Source of the DNA: an uncultured Bacteroides sp.
Lineage (GTDB): Bacteria > Bacteroidota > Bacteroidia > Bacteroidales > Bacteroidaceae
Direction of reading: 5' to 3'
Length of the DNA stretch: 64,000 bases
NCBI RefSeq assembly: GCF_958445495.1
Contig: NZ_CAUCSQ010000009.1
Coordinates: 60,566-124,565 of the forward strand
Positions 1-7,948 of the stretch are shown piece by piece. The position numbers were made by a program, and so were the translations under genes. The notes beneath the pieces are model-generated. The model was not told where the DNA came from. It did no database searches and saw nothing but the letters and a program-made list of their open reading frames with translations. The stretch's first letter is position 1. Every line of letters begins with the position of its first letter.

Positions 1-171
1 ACTCTTTCGGTTACGGGGGATTATCTCACGCAGCCTATCAAGACGGCCGTACGTAAGTATTCCCTCAATTTGGTAAATAAGGATTCGGTCATCCAGACTT
101 CCAAATTAAAGGACAGGGCCGGTATTGTAGGGGCTTGCATGTTGGCACGTAGCAGAATGTTTGAATGCTAA
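1..171 (+). CDS. ROK-family sugar kinase/regulator, C-terminal end only
   Basis: Frame 1 is open from the window edge to TAA at 169-171, giving 56 residues. The end reads SKLKDRAGIVGACMLARSRM, which matches the C-terminal 'S.L...AG..GA..LAR' pattern of ROK-family proteins (glucokinase-like kinases and transcriptional repressors). The N-terminal ATP-binding part lies outside the window, so kinase and regulator cannot be told apart. It reads toward the tRNA-Thr gene, 76 bases downstream, which has its own promoter. Family assignment rests on this short tail only. Confidence 0.6.
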   Translation, partial: TLSVTGDYLTQPIKTAVRKYSLNLVNKDSVIQTSKLKDRAGIVGACMLARSRMFEC

Positions 172-195
172 AGCAAAAAAAACGTACTTTTCTTT

Positions 196-224
196 TTGTT
201 ATTTCAAATAAAGTTGTAATTTTG
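196..224 (+). promoter_or_regulatory. Promoter of tRNA-Thr
   Basis: TTG at 196-198 (within a TTTTTG run) and TAATTTTG at 217-224 are separated by 18 bases. They match the Bacteroides sigma-ABfr pattern (TTG or TTTG, about 19-21 bases, TAnnTTTG). The tRNA starts 24 bases after the -7 box, which leaves a short 5' leader. Confidence 0.6.
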
Positions 225-247
225 CACGCCGTAAACGAGAAGCAAAT

Positions 248-320
<73 letters not shown>

Positions 321-330
321 CTCGAATAAA

Positions 331-357
331 AACGCTGATTATTTAATCAGCGTTTTT
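331..357 (+). terminator. Intrinsic terminator of tRNA-Thr
   Basis: AACGCTGATT and AATCAGCGTT form a stem ending in a T tract (TTTTTT), 10 bases after the tRNA 3' end. A-rich sequence precedes the stem, so it could act in both directions. Confidence 0.8.
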
Positions 358-574
358 TCTTTTAAAACAATGTTTAAGAAAAGGCAAAAACACACGGCTA
401 GATACTCCTGTTACTGTAAAAGAATAGTGGATTTGCGTATAAAATGCTTTAAAAAAGAAGGTCGAGAAGGTTATGCGGACATGAACACATACACCTAAGA
501 TAAAATCCTGTCCATTTTAGGTGATATTATGCTTCAGGTTCCTCTCCTGCTACGATTGATGAATTCTCAATGGC

Positions 575-748
575 ATGGTGTCTATTACTGTTACCCATTT
601 TAATTCTCCTGAATATTATAAGAATGAAATTGAGACGCATAGAAATGAATGAGAGAATTTTCTAAATGTTTCTGTGTTCTATGAGAATGAAAGGGCCTAT
701 TGGGAGTGGTATTATGAAGAAATGTTGAGAATAGCCGATGAACAGTAA
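575..748 (+). pseudogene. Coding remnant with an in-frame TGA stop
   Basis: From ATG 575 the frame reads MVSITVTHFNSPEYYKNE, meets TGA at 650-652, and continues open as NFLNVSVFYENERAYWEWYY up to TAA at 746-748. Both halves have ordinary protein composition in the same frame, so this looks like one small gene broken by a nonsense codon, possibly with its 5' end also lost by frameshift (a neighbouring frame upstream reads SGSSPATIDEFSMAW). It ends 11 bases before the next broken gene. No family recognised. The rest of 358-759 shows nothing convincing. Confidence 0.4.
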
Positions 749-759
749 AAAATAAGTTT

Positions 760-1203
760 ATGAATATAATTAAGTATCTGGTATTCAGTTTACTGTTGCT
801 AGGGATTCCTGTAAAAAGCCAAGGGCAAGATGTGAAAATAAGCATGATGTATATAAAGCAGAATAATCTTTTGATTCTTAATTTGACTCATAATACAGAT
901 AAAGAAGTAGTAATAATGAATCAAAGTAGTTTAAATGAGTTAAGCGGAAGCCGTATTACAATTATACAAAATGTTAATGGAAAGAAATCTGAAACATTGT
1001 TTCCTTTATTTGATACAGAAGGGGGCTAAAGAGTGTCAGTTAAAACTTTAAAGCCTAAAGGACAATTATCGGTTTCGTATTACTTTGATAAAATGAATTT
1101 AAGCAACGTGAAAAGAGCTGAGGCGCAAGTTGTGATGTTTTTTAAGGATGAAAATACGGGTAAAATGATAACTAAAAATTATTATAGTGAATTAAATTTA
1201 TAA
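760..1203 (+). pseudogene. Small secreted protein gene with a premature TAA
   Basis: ATG 760 opens an 89-residue frame ending at TAA 1027-1029. Its N-terminus (MNIIKYLVFSLLLLGIPVKS) is a typical Sec signal peptide. Directly after the stop the same frame stays open for 57 more codons (RVSVKTLKPKGQLSVSYYFD and onward) to TAA 1201-1203. The natural product would be about 147 residues, a periplasmic or outer-membrane beta-rich protein. Alternatives are a real short protein or a sequencing error at the stop. It follows another gene with an in-frame stop. Family unknown. Confidence 0.5.
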
Positions 1204-1276
1204 TTGGGTACCAATTTTCCCTTCTGTATAATCATATAGAAGGAGGCAGGTTTATTCCAACTCCATCCTTCTACGA

Positions 1277-2056
1277 TTATCGCAACATTGCCAACTCTTG
1301 GATATTAAGCAGACGAAATTTAGTCCCGGCAGTTTTATCAAAACTTTCGGCAGAAGCATGAAAATGTCCGTAAAACCAATTGGAAAGGGGATGCCTATGC
1401 TTCATTAACCAATTATATAACCGGGTGAAATCTTTCCGCTCCTTATCCAAGTCAGAGGCCAGTTCATCATCGTTGGCACAGAAATGTTCTGTATCTCCTT
1501 TGATAAACGGAGGACAAAAATCCGGAGCGGAATGAGTGATTACAGTATCTATTTTGACAGCCTCATCATTAAGAATTCGCAACTGTTCCTCATTATACCT
1601 GAACGGTTCGTCCCTCCAATACAAAGGTAACCGTTTTTTACCGAGTATCCGGTCAAAGTCCATTTGTGAAAGCCTCAATTGCCTGTCAATGGATACGGCA
1701 CCGCCTACACACAAGATATTATGACTTCTCGTATGTACAACGGTATAATCCGGCAGGGTTTTCAGATATGGGTAATCAATGAGTTCCTTGTCGAAGAACA
1801 AAGGATCATCGTGATTGCCACGCACCATAAGCAATAACACGTTTTGCTTTTCTAACTTTCTGTGCATCTTTCGTTTATATAGGTTGTCATAATATGCCAG
1901 TTTGTTAAATCCGAAGCCACAATCTCCGGCTACAATGACAATCGCATTTTCTATATTTTTCTGCACGATATTGAATACGAGCGTTTCAAACTCACCATGA
2001 ATGTCACCGCAAACTACAACAAAGTCTTCTTTATCAGATAAATCAAGATATTGCAT
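1277..2056 (-). CDS. Calcineurin-like metallophosphoesterase
   Basis: A 259-residue cytoplasmic protein with the full metallophosphoesterase motif set: GDIHGE near the N-terminus, AGDCGFG, RGNHDD, a conserved His in ITHSAP, and GHFHAS near the C-terminus. These residues bind the two-metal centre. The family cleaves phosphomono- or phosphodiesters, including nucleotides and nucleic acids; the substrate cannot be read from sequence. Its ATG overlaps the end of the upstream nuclease gene by 14 bases, so it is translationally coupled as the last gene of the leftward four-gene WYL operon. No signal peptide. Confidence 0.9.
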   Translation of the reverse strand: MQYLDLSDKEDFVVVCGDIHGEFETLVFNIVQKNIENAIVIVAGDCGFGFNKLAYYDNLYKRKMHRKLEKQNVLLLMVRGNHDDPLFFDKELIDYPYLKTLPDYTVVHTRSHNILCVGGAVSIDRQLRLSQMDFDRILGKKRLPLYWRDEPFRYNEEQLRILNDEAVKIDTVITHSAPDFCPPFIKGDTEHFCANDDELASDLDKERKDFTRLYNWLMKHRHPLSNWFYGHFHASAESFDKTAGTKFRLLNIQELAMLR

Positions 2057-3323
2057 CTTTATTCAAATTGTCAGAATCCATTTTCAATAATTCTGAAGCT
2101 TTTTGTATACTATCTACTATAATTTTATAAAAATCAGAAGATTCAAACGCATTACCGGTTAGCTCGCCTATGAGATTATATAAATCTTCTCCATTCCAAG
2201 ACTGATACTTAAACGGCATCCATTCCCATCCCCAAGACCAAATCTCATTTTGATTATTGAAAATAGGTTGCTCTAACGGAATTTCCCGACTTGTATCCTG
2301 TTTTAATATACCATAATACAAGCCATTTAATCCCCATCTATCAAATATGTATTTGAGATTAACTGTATGTTTACCATCCGTTATGACATAACTAAAGCTC
2401 CAATCGATTTTCTCGCTTTTTTCTCCAAAATCGTCATCAGGTTTAAATTCGACTTTCAGAGGATTAATTCTGTCCTGTGCTATTTTCTGAATATTTTCTA
2501 GAGCTTGTTTGATAGGTCCCATAATTGCTTTTTTAATTATTTCATTCCGCAATGAACAAATTAAAATTGCATTTCTCAAATAATCATTGTTAGATGTAAT
2601 TTCTTCCACAAGTGAGTTGTTATCTTCCATATTATAAGCTGTTATTTGGGTTAAAAGATGATTGTATTGAATAATAGTTTCTCTTACTTTAGGTTTGTCA
2701 TATGCTATGGCTGCACATTGATTCAGCCATTTTTTGATATTATCCATATATGATAACCTTATATACGAAAATGTAGATTTTTCTCCAATAGAGTTTGAGG
2801 AAGCTTCACTACCATAAAGAGTGAGGTATAATATTATAAAATCATCGGAAGAATGGAAACGGTCAATGCCAAAATTGTAATATCTGCACAACTGGTTAGG
2901 TTGGTCGTTAGCATAAATCTTATTTTCAATTATAAAAGAAGGTACACCGCTTTCTTGGGGGATTTCTATCAAAATATCAATGCGCCCTCCTTTCATGCCA
3001 TCATCACTAATTTTGTCTATCTTATATTCTGTTGTAACGATAGCCTTACCAAGGCTACTTATAACGTCTGGTACTCCTTTATCTTTCTTTAATATTTCTT
3101 TCACAAATGCAACAAGGAAAGCATCGCTACATCCATGACTTCCATCCGGATTTAGCAACTCGGCAAGCATTGCTGAATGTAAACGTACTTCTTCATTCCA
3201 AAGCCCAAGTACATTAAATACATTAAAATTCTCACCACGTTTACTTACCTCAATTTGTTTGAATGTTTGCCTTTTTTGTAACTCTCCTATTTTTTCGAGT
3301 AAGGCTTGAACTGTTTTTTCCAT
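2043..3323 (-). CDS. PD-(D/E)XK superfamily nuclease
   Basis: A 426-residue cytoplasmic protein. The nuclease core lies in the first third: GGRIDILIEI supplies the catalytic Asp and FIIENKIYAND the E-x-K motif, followed by QLCRYYNF. This arrangement fits the PDDEXK_4-type family (PF14281, assigned from memory). The remaining 250 residues are mostly helical and unrecognised. It starts 14 bases after the exonuclease stop codon and overlaps the phosphoesterase start, so it is the third gene of a tight operon. Such nucleases are frequent in defence or mobile loci, but DNA cleavage here is inferred. Confidence 0.8.
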   Translation of the reverse strand: MEKTVQALLEKIGELQKRQTFKQIEVSKRGENFNVFNVLGLWNEEVRLHSAMLAELLNPDGSHGCSDAFLVAFVKEILKKDKGVPDVISSLGKAIVTTEYKIDKISDDGMKGGRIDILIEIPQESGVPSFIIENKIYANDQPNQLCRYYNFGIDRFHSSDDFIILYLTLYGSEASSNSIGEKSTFSYIRLSYMDNIKKWLNQCAAIAYDKPKVRETIIQYNHLLTQITAYNMEDNNSLVEEITSNNDYLRNAILICSLRNEIIKKAIMGPIKQALENIQKIAQDRINPLKVEFKPDDDFGEKSEKIDWSFSYVITDGKHTVNLKYIFDRWGLNGLYYGILKQDTSREIPLEQPIFNNQNEIWSWGWEWMPFKYQSWNGEDLYNLIGELTGNAFESSDFYKIIVDSIQKASELLKMDSDNLNKDAIS

Positions 3324-3337
3324 ATTGCTATAATATA

Positions 3338-3859
3338 TTAATTCATATCATGAATTTCCCGCGAATACAGCCTTGCGCACATCCCCGCATCATCACCGGC
3401 ACGATGATGCATGCCTTGTGGTATGTCCAGTTGCTCGCACAGATAATCCAAAGAGTTGCAGCCAAAAGAATAAATATGTCGTGCGGTCTGCAAGGAACAT
3501 TCCCATTCCAGTTCAGGCAGATGAATGCGGTACAACTCTGCCGAACCGATAAGGCAACTTCTGTCAAACGGCACGTTGTGCGCCACAAGCGTGTCAAACT
3601 CATTAAGGTAGGTATGCTCTATCTCCTCCCAGACCTGACAGAAACCCGGTGTATCCTCCGTATCTTCCGGGCGGATGCCATGAATCCGAATGTTCCAATA
3701 TTGGTAACGGTTATCTTCTGGACGCACCAACCATGAACGGGTTTCGCTTGCTTCCGCTTCCCCGTTTCTTACCACACAGATACCTACTTCGCAGACGGAT
3801 GCCTTTTTAGAAGTGGCTGTTTCAAAATCAATGGCTATAAAATTCAAATTAGAAATCAT
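3338..3859 (-). CDS. DEDDh 3'-5' exonuclease (DnaQ-like)
   Basis: A 173-residue RNase T/DnaQ-fold exonuclease with all DEDDh motifs: FIAIDFET (Asp and Glu of ExoI) at the N-terminus, VAHNVPFDRS (ExoII Asp) mid-protein, and HHRAGDDA (ExoIII His and Asp) near the C-terminus. It would remove nucleotides from DNA or RNA 3' ends with two metal ions. There is no polymerase or UvrC-like domain attached. Its ATG overlaps the stop of the WYL regulator by 4 bases. Pairing with a WYL protein and a second nuclease suggests nucleic-acid processing under regulated expression. Confidence 0.88.
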   Translation of the reverse strand: MISNLNFIAIDFETATSKKASVCEVGICVVRNGEAEASETRSWLVRPEDNRYQYWNIRIHGIRPEDTEDTPGFCQVWEEIEHTYLNEFDTLVAHNVPFDRSCLIGSAELYRIHLPELEWECSLQTARHIYSFGCNSLDYLCEQLDIPQGMHHRAGDDAGMCARLYSREIHDMN

Positions 3860-4767
3860 TCCTGTTTTTCTTTATAGTAAGACAATATGTTTTCTGCAAT
3901 GCGGCACATCTCTTCTTTTACCCACTGAGGTTCGATAATCTCTATCTGGTCTCCCTGTTGGAGCAGGGCCTGGAAGAAGTCGTATGTCGGACGTACATGA
4001 AATTCCAAAGTAACAGATTCGTCATCGTGCGCAGTCTCCTTTTGGCTTTCATGGATGGGTAATGTAGAGAGATATTTTATAGCCCAGCAGTATGCCTTGA
4101 CTACAACCCGTTCAATATCATATTCCTTGTCGGCGATGATGCCCACGCATCCTTCAAAATATCGGTTGATGTCAAAGGAACGAGGCAATTTGAACTTTGT
4201 GCCCGTAATATTGATAGCCTGTATCCTATCCAAAGCGTATGTCCTTACTTCATCATAATAAGGAGTTCTCCCGATGAGATACCATCGACGGCTCACTACT
4301 TTCAGATGATAAGGCTCTACCTCGAAAGTTGCAGGGTGTTCACGACCAAAGCCTTGGTGCGTCACCTCTATTGTTTTGCTTTGACGCATCGCTTGAAGTA
4401 TTACCTGAAGGTAAGCGTTGCCGGAAGGTATTTTCTCAAAAGAAATCCTTCTTCGCAGTTGCGCATCGGCTTGCACTTGGTTCAAAGTAGCGTATGAATC
4501 AATCAGCCATGAACGCAGCCCCTCCCCTTTCAGCAGTTCTTCATCATTGATATAATAGCCGTAATCTCGTTTGTCACACTCGATGATTACATCGAAAATG
4601 GACTCCACGGCTTCTTTGTGGTGCATGAAAGTCCGCCACGGCAACGGTTTCCCGTCTCCAAGTCCGGAATCTTCCCACTTCTCGCTTATTTCCTTAAAAG
4701 TAATGTGCGGATGACTTCTGATAATATCTATCAGCCATACATACCTGCCAAATTTGTTTGCTGCCAT
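3856..4767 (-). CDS. WYL-domain transcriptional regulator
   Basis: A 303-residue protein. The N-terminal ~60 residues look like a winged helix (LIDIIRSHPHITFKEISEKW). The WYL domain spans about residues 115-205, with EPYHLKVVSRRWYLIGRTPY followed by RTYALDRI. The C-terminal ~90 residues fit the WCX ligand-sensing extension. WYL regulators bind nucleotides or nucleic acid and often control phage-defence operons (BrxR, CapW). It is the first gene of the operon and overlaps the exonuclease gene by 4 bases. A -7 element lies 43 bases upstream and a triple repeat 140-200 bases upstream may be its operator. Confidence 0.88.
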   Translation of the reverse strand: MAANKFGRYVWLIDIIRSHPHITFKEISEKWEDSGLGDGKPLPWRTFMHHKEAVESIFDVIIECDKRDYGYYINDEELLKGEGLRSWLIDSYATLNQVQADAQLRRRISFEKIPSGNAYLQVILQAMRQSKTIEVTHQGFGREHPATFEVEPYHLKVVSRRWYLIGRTPYYDEVRTYALDRIQAINITGTKFKLPRSFDINRYFEGCVGIIADKEYDIERVVVKAYCWAIKYLSTLPIHESQKETAHDDESVTLEFHVRPTYDFFQALLQQGDQIEIIEPQWVKEEMCRIAENILSYYKEKQE

Positions 4768-4809
4768 ATCTGTTTGTTTTAAAATCCAATCAAAAGGAAA
4801 TAGGTATTA

Positions 4810-4817
4810 CAAATCTA
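4810..4817 (-). promoter_or_regulatory. Candidate -7 element of the WYL operon
   Basis: On the minus strand this reads TAGATTTG, matching TAnnTTTG, and sits 43 bases before the WYL start codon. The -33 element is weak: the nearest TTTG is only 13 bases upstream. This would suit an activator- or repressor-controlled promoter. Confidence 0.4.
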
Positions 4818-4904
4818 AGAATAATTAATTCAAATCAGAAGAAATGTTGGTTACTATTTTGTCGTTTACACACGGCTCTTCCATTTTAGAGGCGAAGCGG
4901 ATTC

Positions 4905-4968
4905 AGTACTCGCGGCAAAGTTCCGGAATACTAACGACAAAGTATCACAGTACTTTGCCGTTAGTACT
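4905..4968. repeat. Three copies of a 17-base motif (candidate operator)
   Basis: AGTACTCGCGGCAAAGT (4905-4921) and a near copy ATACTAACGACAAAGT (4928-4943) are direct repeats. The reverse complement of 4952-4968 is AGTACTAACGGCAAAGT. The second and third copies form an inverted repeat (4929-4944 / 4951-4966, 15 of 16 matched, 6-base spacer). No T tract follows on either strand, so it is not a simple terminator. It lies between the AAA+ stop and the WYL start, upstream of the WYL promoter. WYL binding is inferred. Confidence 0.55.
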
Positions 4969-5009
4969 AACTGGGCACTGCTTGCTTAAACGAAAGCGTT
5001 TACATCCAC

Positions 5010-7103
5010 TTAACGGCCGAAACCTATCTTGGCATAAGGCTTGGTTATCCTTTCCTCCCTGCAAAGCCGATGTATTGCATCAATCGAAGGGCATATTCCG
5101 TCTATCACTTCCATCATTGTCGCTTTACGGACAATGTTGTCAATCTCACCACCGCTGAAATCATAGTCATTGGCAAGACAGGTGGCATCGTTCACAGCCA
5201 AACCGGGCAGTTTATCCATCCAAATGTTGCGCTTGATTTCCACCGTAGGACGTTCAAAACGTATTTTAAAAAGGAAACGCCGCTCGAAAGCCTTGTCAAG
5301 ATTGTCGGCAAGATTGGTTGTGGCTATCAATATGCCGTCCAGCTTCTCCATTTCTTCCAGTATAATGTTCTGTATGGTATTTTCGGTCTGGTCTGTACTC
5401 CGCCCGCCGTCCATGTTACGGCGCTTCGAGAAGATGGCGTCCGCCTCGTTGAAAAGAAGTATCGGTTTGACGGACGAACGCTTGCACATTCTCTTGTAAC
5501 GTGTAAAAATGTCCTTGACTATCTTCTCGCTCTCACCGTACCACATGCTTTTTGCCGCACTGATATCCACATGGATGATATCACGCCCGCTTTGTCGTGC
5601 CCATTGCATGACCGATTCGGTTTTCCCTGTACCCGGTGCACCATACAATAGAATGGCAAGACCTTTTGCAAGACCTTTAGATTCAAGCCGCCGTACAAGC
5701 GACTGATAGTTTTGCTCCTGTAAAACATCTCCGACAAGTTTAAGTTGTTCCTGTTCTTTCGCAGAAAAGAACAACCGTTTTTCCTTGATGTCCGTTGATG
5801 CGATAAGTTCCTTCTTATCCACTTTTTCAATGAATAATTGGGCGTCTTCCTCAAAATACAGTTCTTTTCCTTTATCCGTCAGCCGGAGTACGGTATATTC
5901 CCCGAAGAAGCAGGTTTCAGTCATCATTTCCACAAGATCGAGCCGCTGCATTTTGTGCATCTCATCTTTAAAGAGTTTCAGGTTGATATTACGTTCCTTG
6001 ACTGGATACAGTTCATTCAACTCTTTCGAAATACTTATTACATCTCCATTGGCACAGGCATCGCAAATGATGTAAAACAACGCACGGAAATCTTCTTCGG
6101 ACAAGATGTCCTTTACTTTCTGCAAGCAAGCAATATTACGGTTGGAATCCTCTATCTGGCATATCTTTGAACAAAGACGCTCCTTTGCTTTTGGATTCTC
6201 CGCATCATGCTCTTTGCTATGAATGTATTCCTTAACCTCGCGTGCGAATGAATACCGGTTAAGACCTGAGTATTGCTTGCCAAACGCCCCGAAGTCTTCC
6301 CCGAGAAAAAGCTGCTGCCCGGCAACTGTCAAAAGAATATCCTCCTTATCCCCGGATATTTCCACCAAATCTGCCTGAATCAACGGATGAGTTCCATCCA
6401 ACAAGGCTTTCCTTTCCCTGAATCGGGCACCGTATGCTTCATACATGTCACTTAGTGTACGAACCAAATCAGAATGCCCATTACCGTCACGGTCAAAAAA
6501 ATCATAGCATACCTCATAAAACAAAGCGCGTGCCGGAAGATTTGTTATCACAATTTTTAAATCTTCTACTAAAGGCATAGTCATATTTTCCTTTTCTATT
6601 TGTTCAATGAACTGGAAAAGAGCCTCTGCCGTGACATTGCCATCTTGAATTTGGGCATTGACCAATTTGCAGAAATCATATCTGTCAAACTCCTTTTCAA
6701 GGATACGTGCTTCACGAAACTCAGGCTTTTTATTTTCAAGGATGCAACTGATGGTATAATTGCTTACCATGAAATTCTGCCTTGCCAACCTACACTCGCT
6801 CAAGTCAGTCTGAACGACAAGTCCTTTCTTTACAAGCGATTTAAGAGCGGACACATATTCCATTATATCCAGTTGGGAACATCCGAAGTAAGAAGCCATA
6901 TCTTCAAGGTCACAACTACGTCCCGCACAACTTTTGTCAAAGAGTACTATAAAAATGATGGCTTCTTCTTTACCCTCCAAGTTCAATGCTTGTACCACTC
7001 CTTCAAGAGCAAGTGTCATTTCCTTTCCACCAAGTCGTTTCAATTTACTGTCATGCAACTTTGAAGCAGCCGCTTTTATTAATTGAATCAATGTCTTTTC
7101 CAT
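5010..7103 (-). CDS. AAA+ ATPase with N-terminal winged-helix-like region
   Basis: A 697-residue cytoplasmic protein. Residues 1-450 are helical and include two stretches that resemble winged helices (about 40-105 and 335-430). The AAA+ core fills the C-terminal third: Walker A GAPGTGKTE from residue 488, Walker B LLFNEADA near 549-556 (Asn where Asp is usual), sensor 1 ATTN near 595-597, and Arg finger FERRF near 606-610. The core resembles FtsH/katanin-type AAA modules, but no protease domain follows. It lies 242 bases upstream of the WYL operon on the same strand and may belong to the same system. The target is unknown. Confidence 0.82.
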   Translation of the reverse strand: MEKTLIQLIKAAASKLHDSKLKRLGGKEMTLALEGVVQALNLEGKEEAIIFIVLFDKSCAGRSCDLEDMASYFGCSQLDIMEYVSALKSLVKKGLVVQTDLSECRLARQNFMVSNYTISCILENKKPEFREARILEKEFDRYDFCKLVNAQIQDGNVTAEALFQFIEQIEKENMTMPLVEDLKIVITNLPARALFYEVCYDFFDRDGNGHSDLVRTLSDMYEAYGARFRERKALLDGTHPLIQADLVEISGDKEDILLTVAGQQLFLGEDFGAFGKQYSGLNRYSFAREVKEYIHSKEHDAENPKAKERLCSKICQIEDSNRNIACLQKVKDILSEEDFRALFYIICDACANGDVISISKELNELYPVKERNINLKLFKDEMHKMQRLDLVEMMTETCFFGEYTVLRLTDKGKELYFEEDAQLFIEKVDKKELIASTDIKEKRLFFSAKEQEQLKLVGDVLQEQNYQSLVRRLESKGLAKGLAILLYGAPGTGKTESVMQWARQSGRDIIHVDISAAKSMWYGESEKIVKDIFTRYKRMCKRSSVKPILLFNEADAIFSKRRNMDGGRSTDQTENTIQNIILEEMEKLDGILIATTNLADNLDKAFERRFLFKIRFERPTVEIKRNIWMDKLPGLAVNDATCLANDYDFSGGEIDNIVRKATMMEVIDGICPSIDAIHRLCREERITKPYAKIGFGR

Positions 7104-7110
7104 ATACCTT

Positions 7111-7254
7111 TAATTTATGCCACAAAGTTGCATTATCAGATATGCCAAATATGGACATATAATAAAATAAAGATAAAATTCATTTGATAAGTACTTGAGT
7201 AATAGTTGTATTAACATTTTAGTGTATAAGCTGTTTTTCTTTTGGCATAAATTA
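7111..7254. repeat. 12-bp perfect inverted repeat upstream of the AAA+ gene
   Basis: TAATTTATGCCA at 7111-7122 and TGGCATAAATTA at 7243-7254 are exact reverse complements, separated by 120 bases. The pair starts 8 bases upstream of the AAA+ start codon and would bracket its promoter region. It could be an operator pair or a small invertible segment. No strong TAnnTTTG box was found on either strand inside. The rest of 7104-7428 (325 bases) is AT-rich and shows no gene. Confidence 0.35.
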
Positions 7255-7428
7255 TATCATTTTATAGGCCGACGCAATCAAGCAAGATTGATTTTCGAAT
7301 AATTACAGCATTTCCAACAACGCCACTCATTGCCAAATGCTTTCACGAAAATGTTAACCTATTGTCCGATGCATGATACCTTTACTTTGTAGACAAAACC
7401 GAGTATCAACATTAAAACAGTATCGACA

Positions 7429-7548
7429 GTGGAAATCTTGATTATTCAGAAAGAAGTATTTAAGGAAATGATGGTAAAGTTCATCCGTTTCACGGAACGG
7501 GGGGATACCATCCTCGCAAAACAGGGCGGCAAGTTATTGAACGGGTGA
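7429..7548 (+). pseudogene. Truncated HTH protein of the mobile-element type
   Basis: From GTG 7429 the frame reads VEILIIQKEVFKEMMVKFIR, then FTERGDTILAKQGGKLLNG, then TGA at 7546-7548. From memory this matches the N-terminus of the ~95-residue helix-turn-helix proteins common on Bacteroides conjugative and mobilisable elements, where the text usually continues 'LNGWLDNQ'. The stop sits exactly at the expected Trp codon, and the HTH that should follow is not recognisable downstream. It is therefore a decayed remnant of a past integration. No integrase or relaxase accompanies it. Confidence 0.5.
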
Positions 7549-7729
7549 GCAGCTATTTTATAATAAGAGGTGGTATGTATTAATTACCTTTTATTCCAAG
7601 TTTAGCTTTGTCTCCAGTTGGTATAAGATTATTTCTACTTGTATCCGTCTATTCTTGTGCTTTTGCTTCCGGAAAATGTCCATAGAATATCTCTTAAACT
7701 TGTTTCTAAGAATTTTTGACACGTATGAT

Positions 7730-7948
7730 TTATTCTTTTATGTCTGCGACCAGTTCTGCAAACACTTTTTGAAAGGCTCGAAGACTTTCTATGAAGGTTA
7801 CTTCATTTTGAGAATTAGTCAGAGTGTTATCATCAACAAAGATAACATAAACAAATCCTAGCGCTTCTGCTATTTCTTTTTGAGTTTCTATATCTACACG
7901 ATATTCAATAGAAGTCCTAATGAGACAAAGCCCATCACTCATCTTCAT
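7730..7948 (-). CDS. Hypothetical 72-residue ORF
   Basis: ATG at 7948 gives MKMSDGLCLIRTSIEYRVDI, then a helical, charged C-terminal half (SLRAFQKVFAELVADIKE). The start overlaps the end of the start-less ORF 7935-8342 by 14 bases in another frame. It may be a coupled downstream gene or the frameshifted tail of the same decayed gene. No family recognised. Composition is protein-like (few Cys, ordinary charge), but there is no independent support. Bases 7549-7729 show nothing clear. Confidence 0.3.
   Translation of the reverse strand: MKMSDGLCLIRTSIEYRVDIETQKEIAEALGFVYVIFVDDNTLTNSQNEVTFIESLRAFQKVFAELVADIKE

Noticed and set aside
370..498. 42-codon basic ORF after the tRNA
   Set aside because: No promoter, family or composition support; likely chance.
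4929..4966. Palindrome as a terminator for the AAA+ gene
   Set aside because: No T tract on either side, and a third copy of the half-site argues for protein binding.
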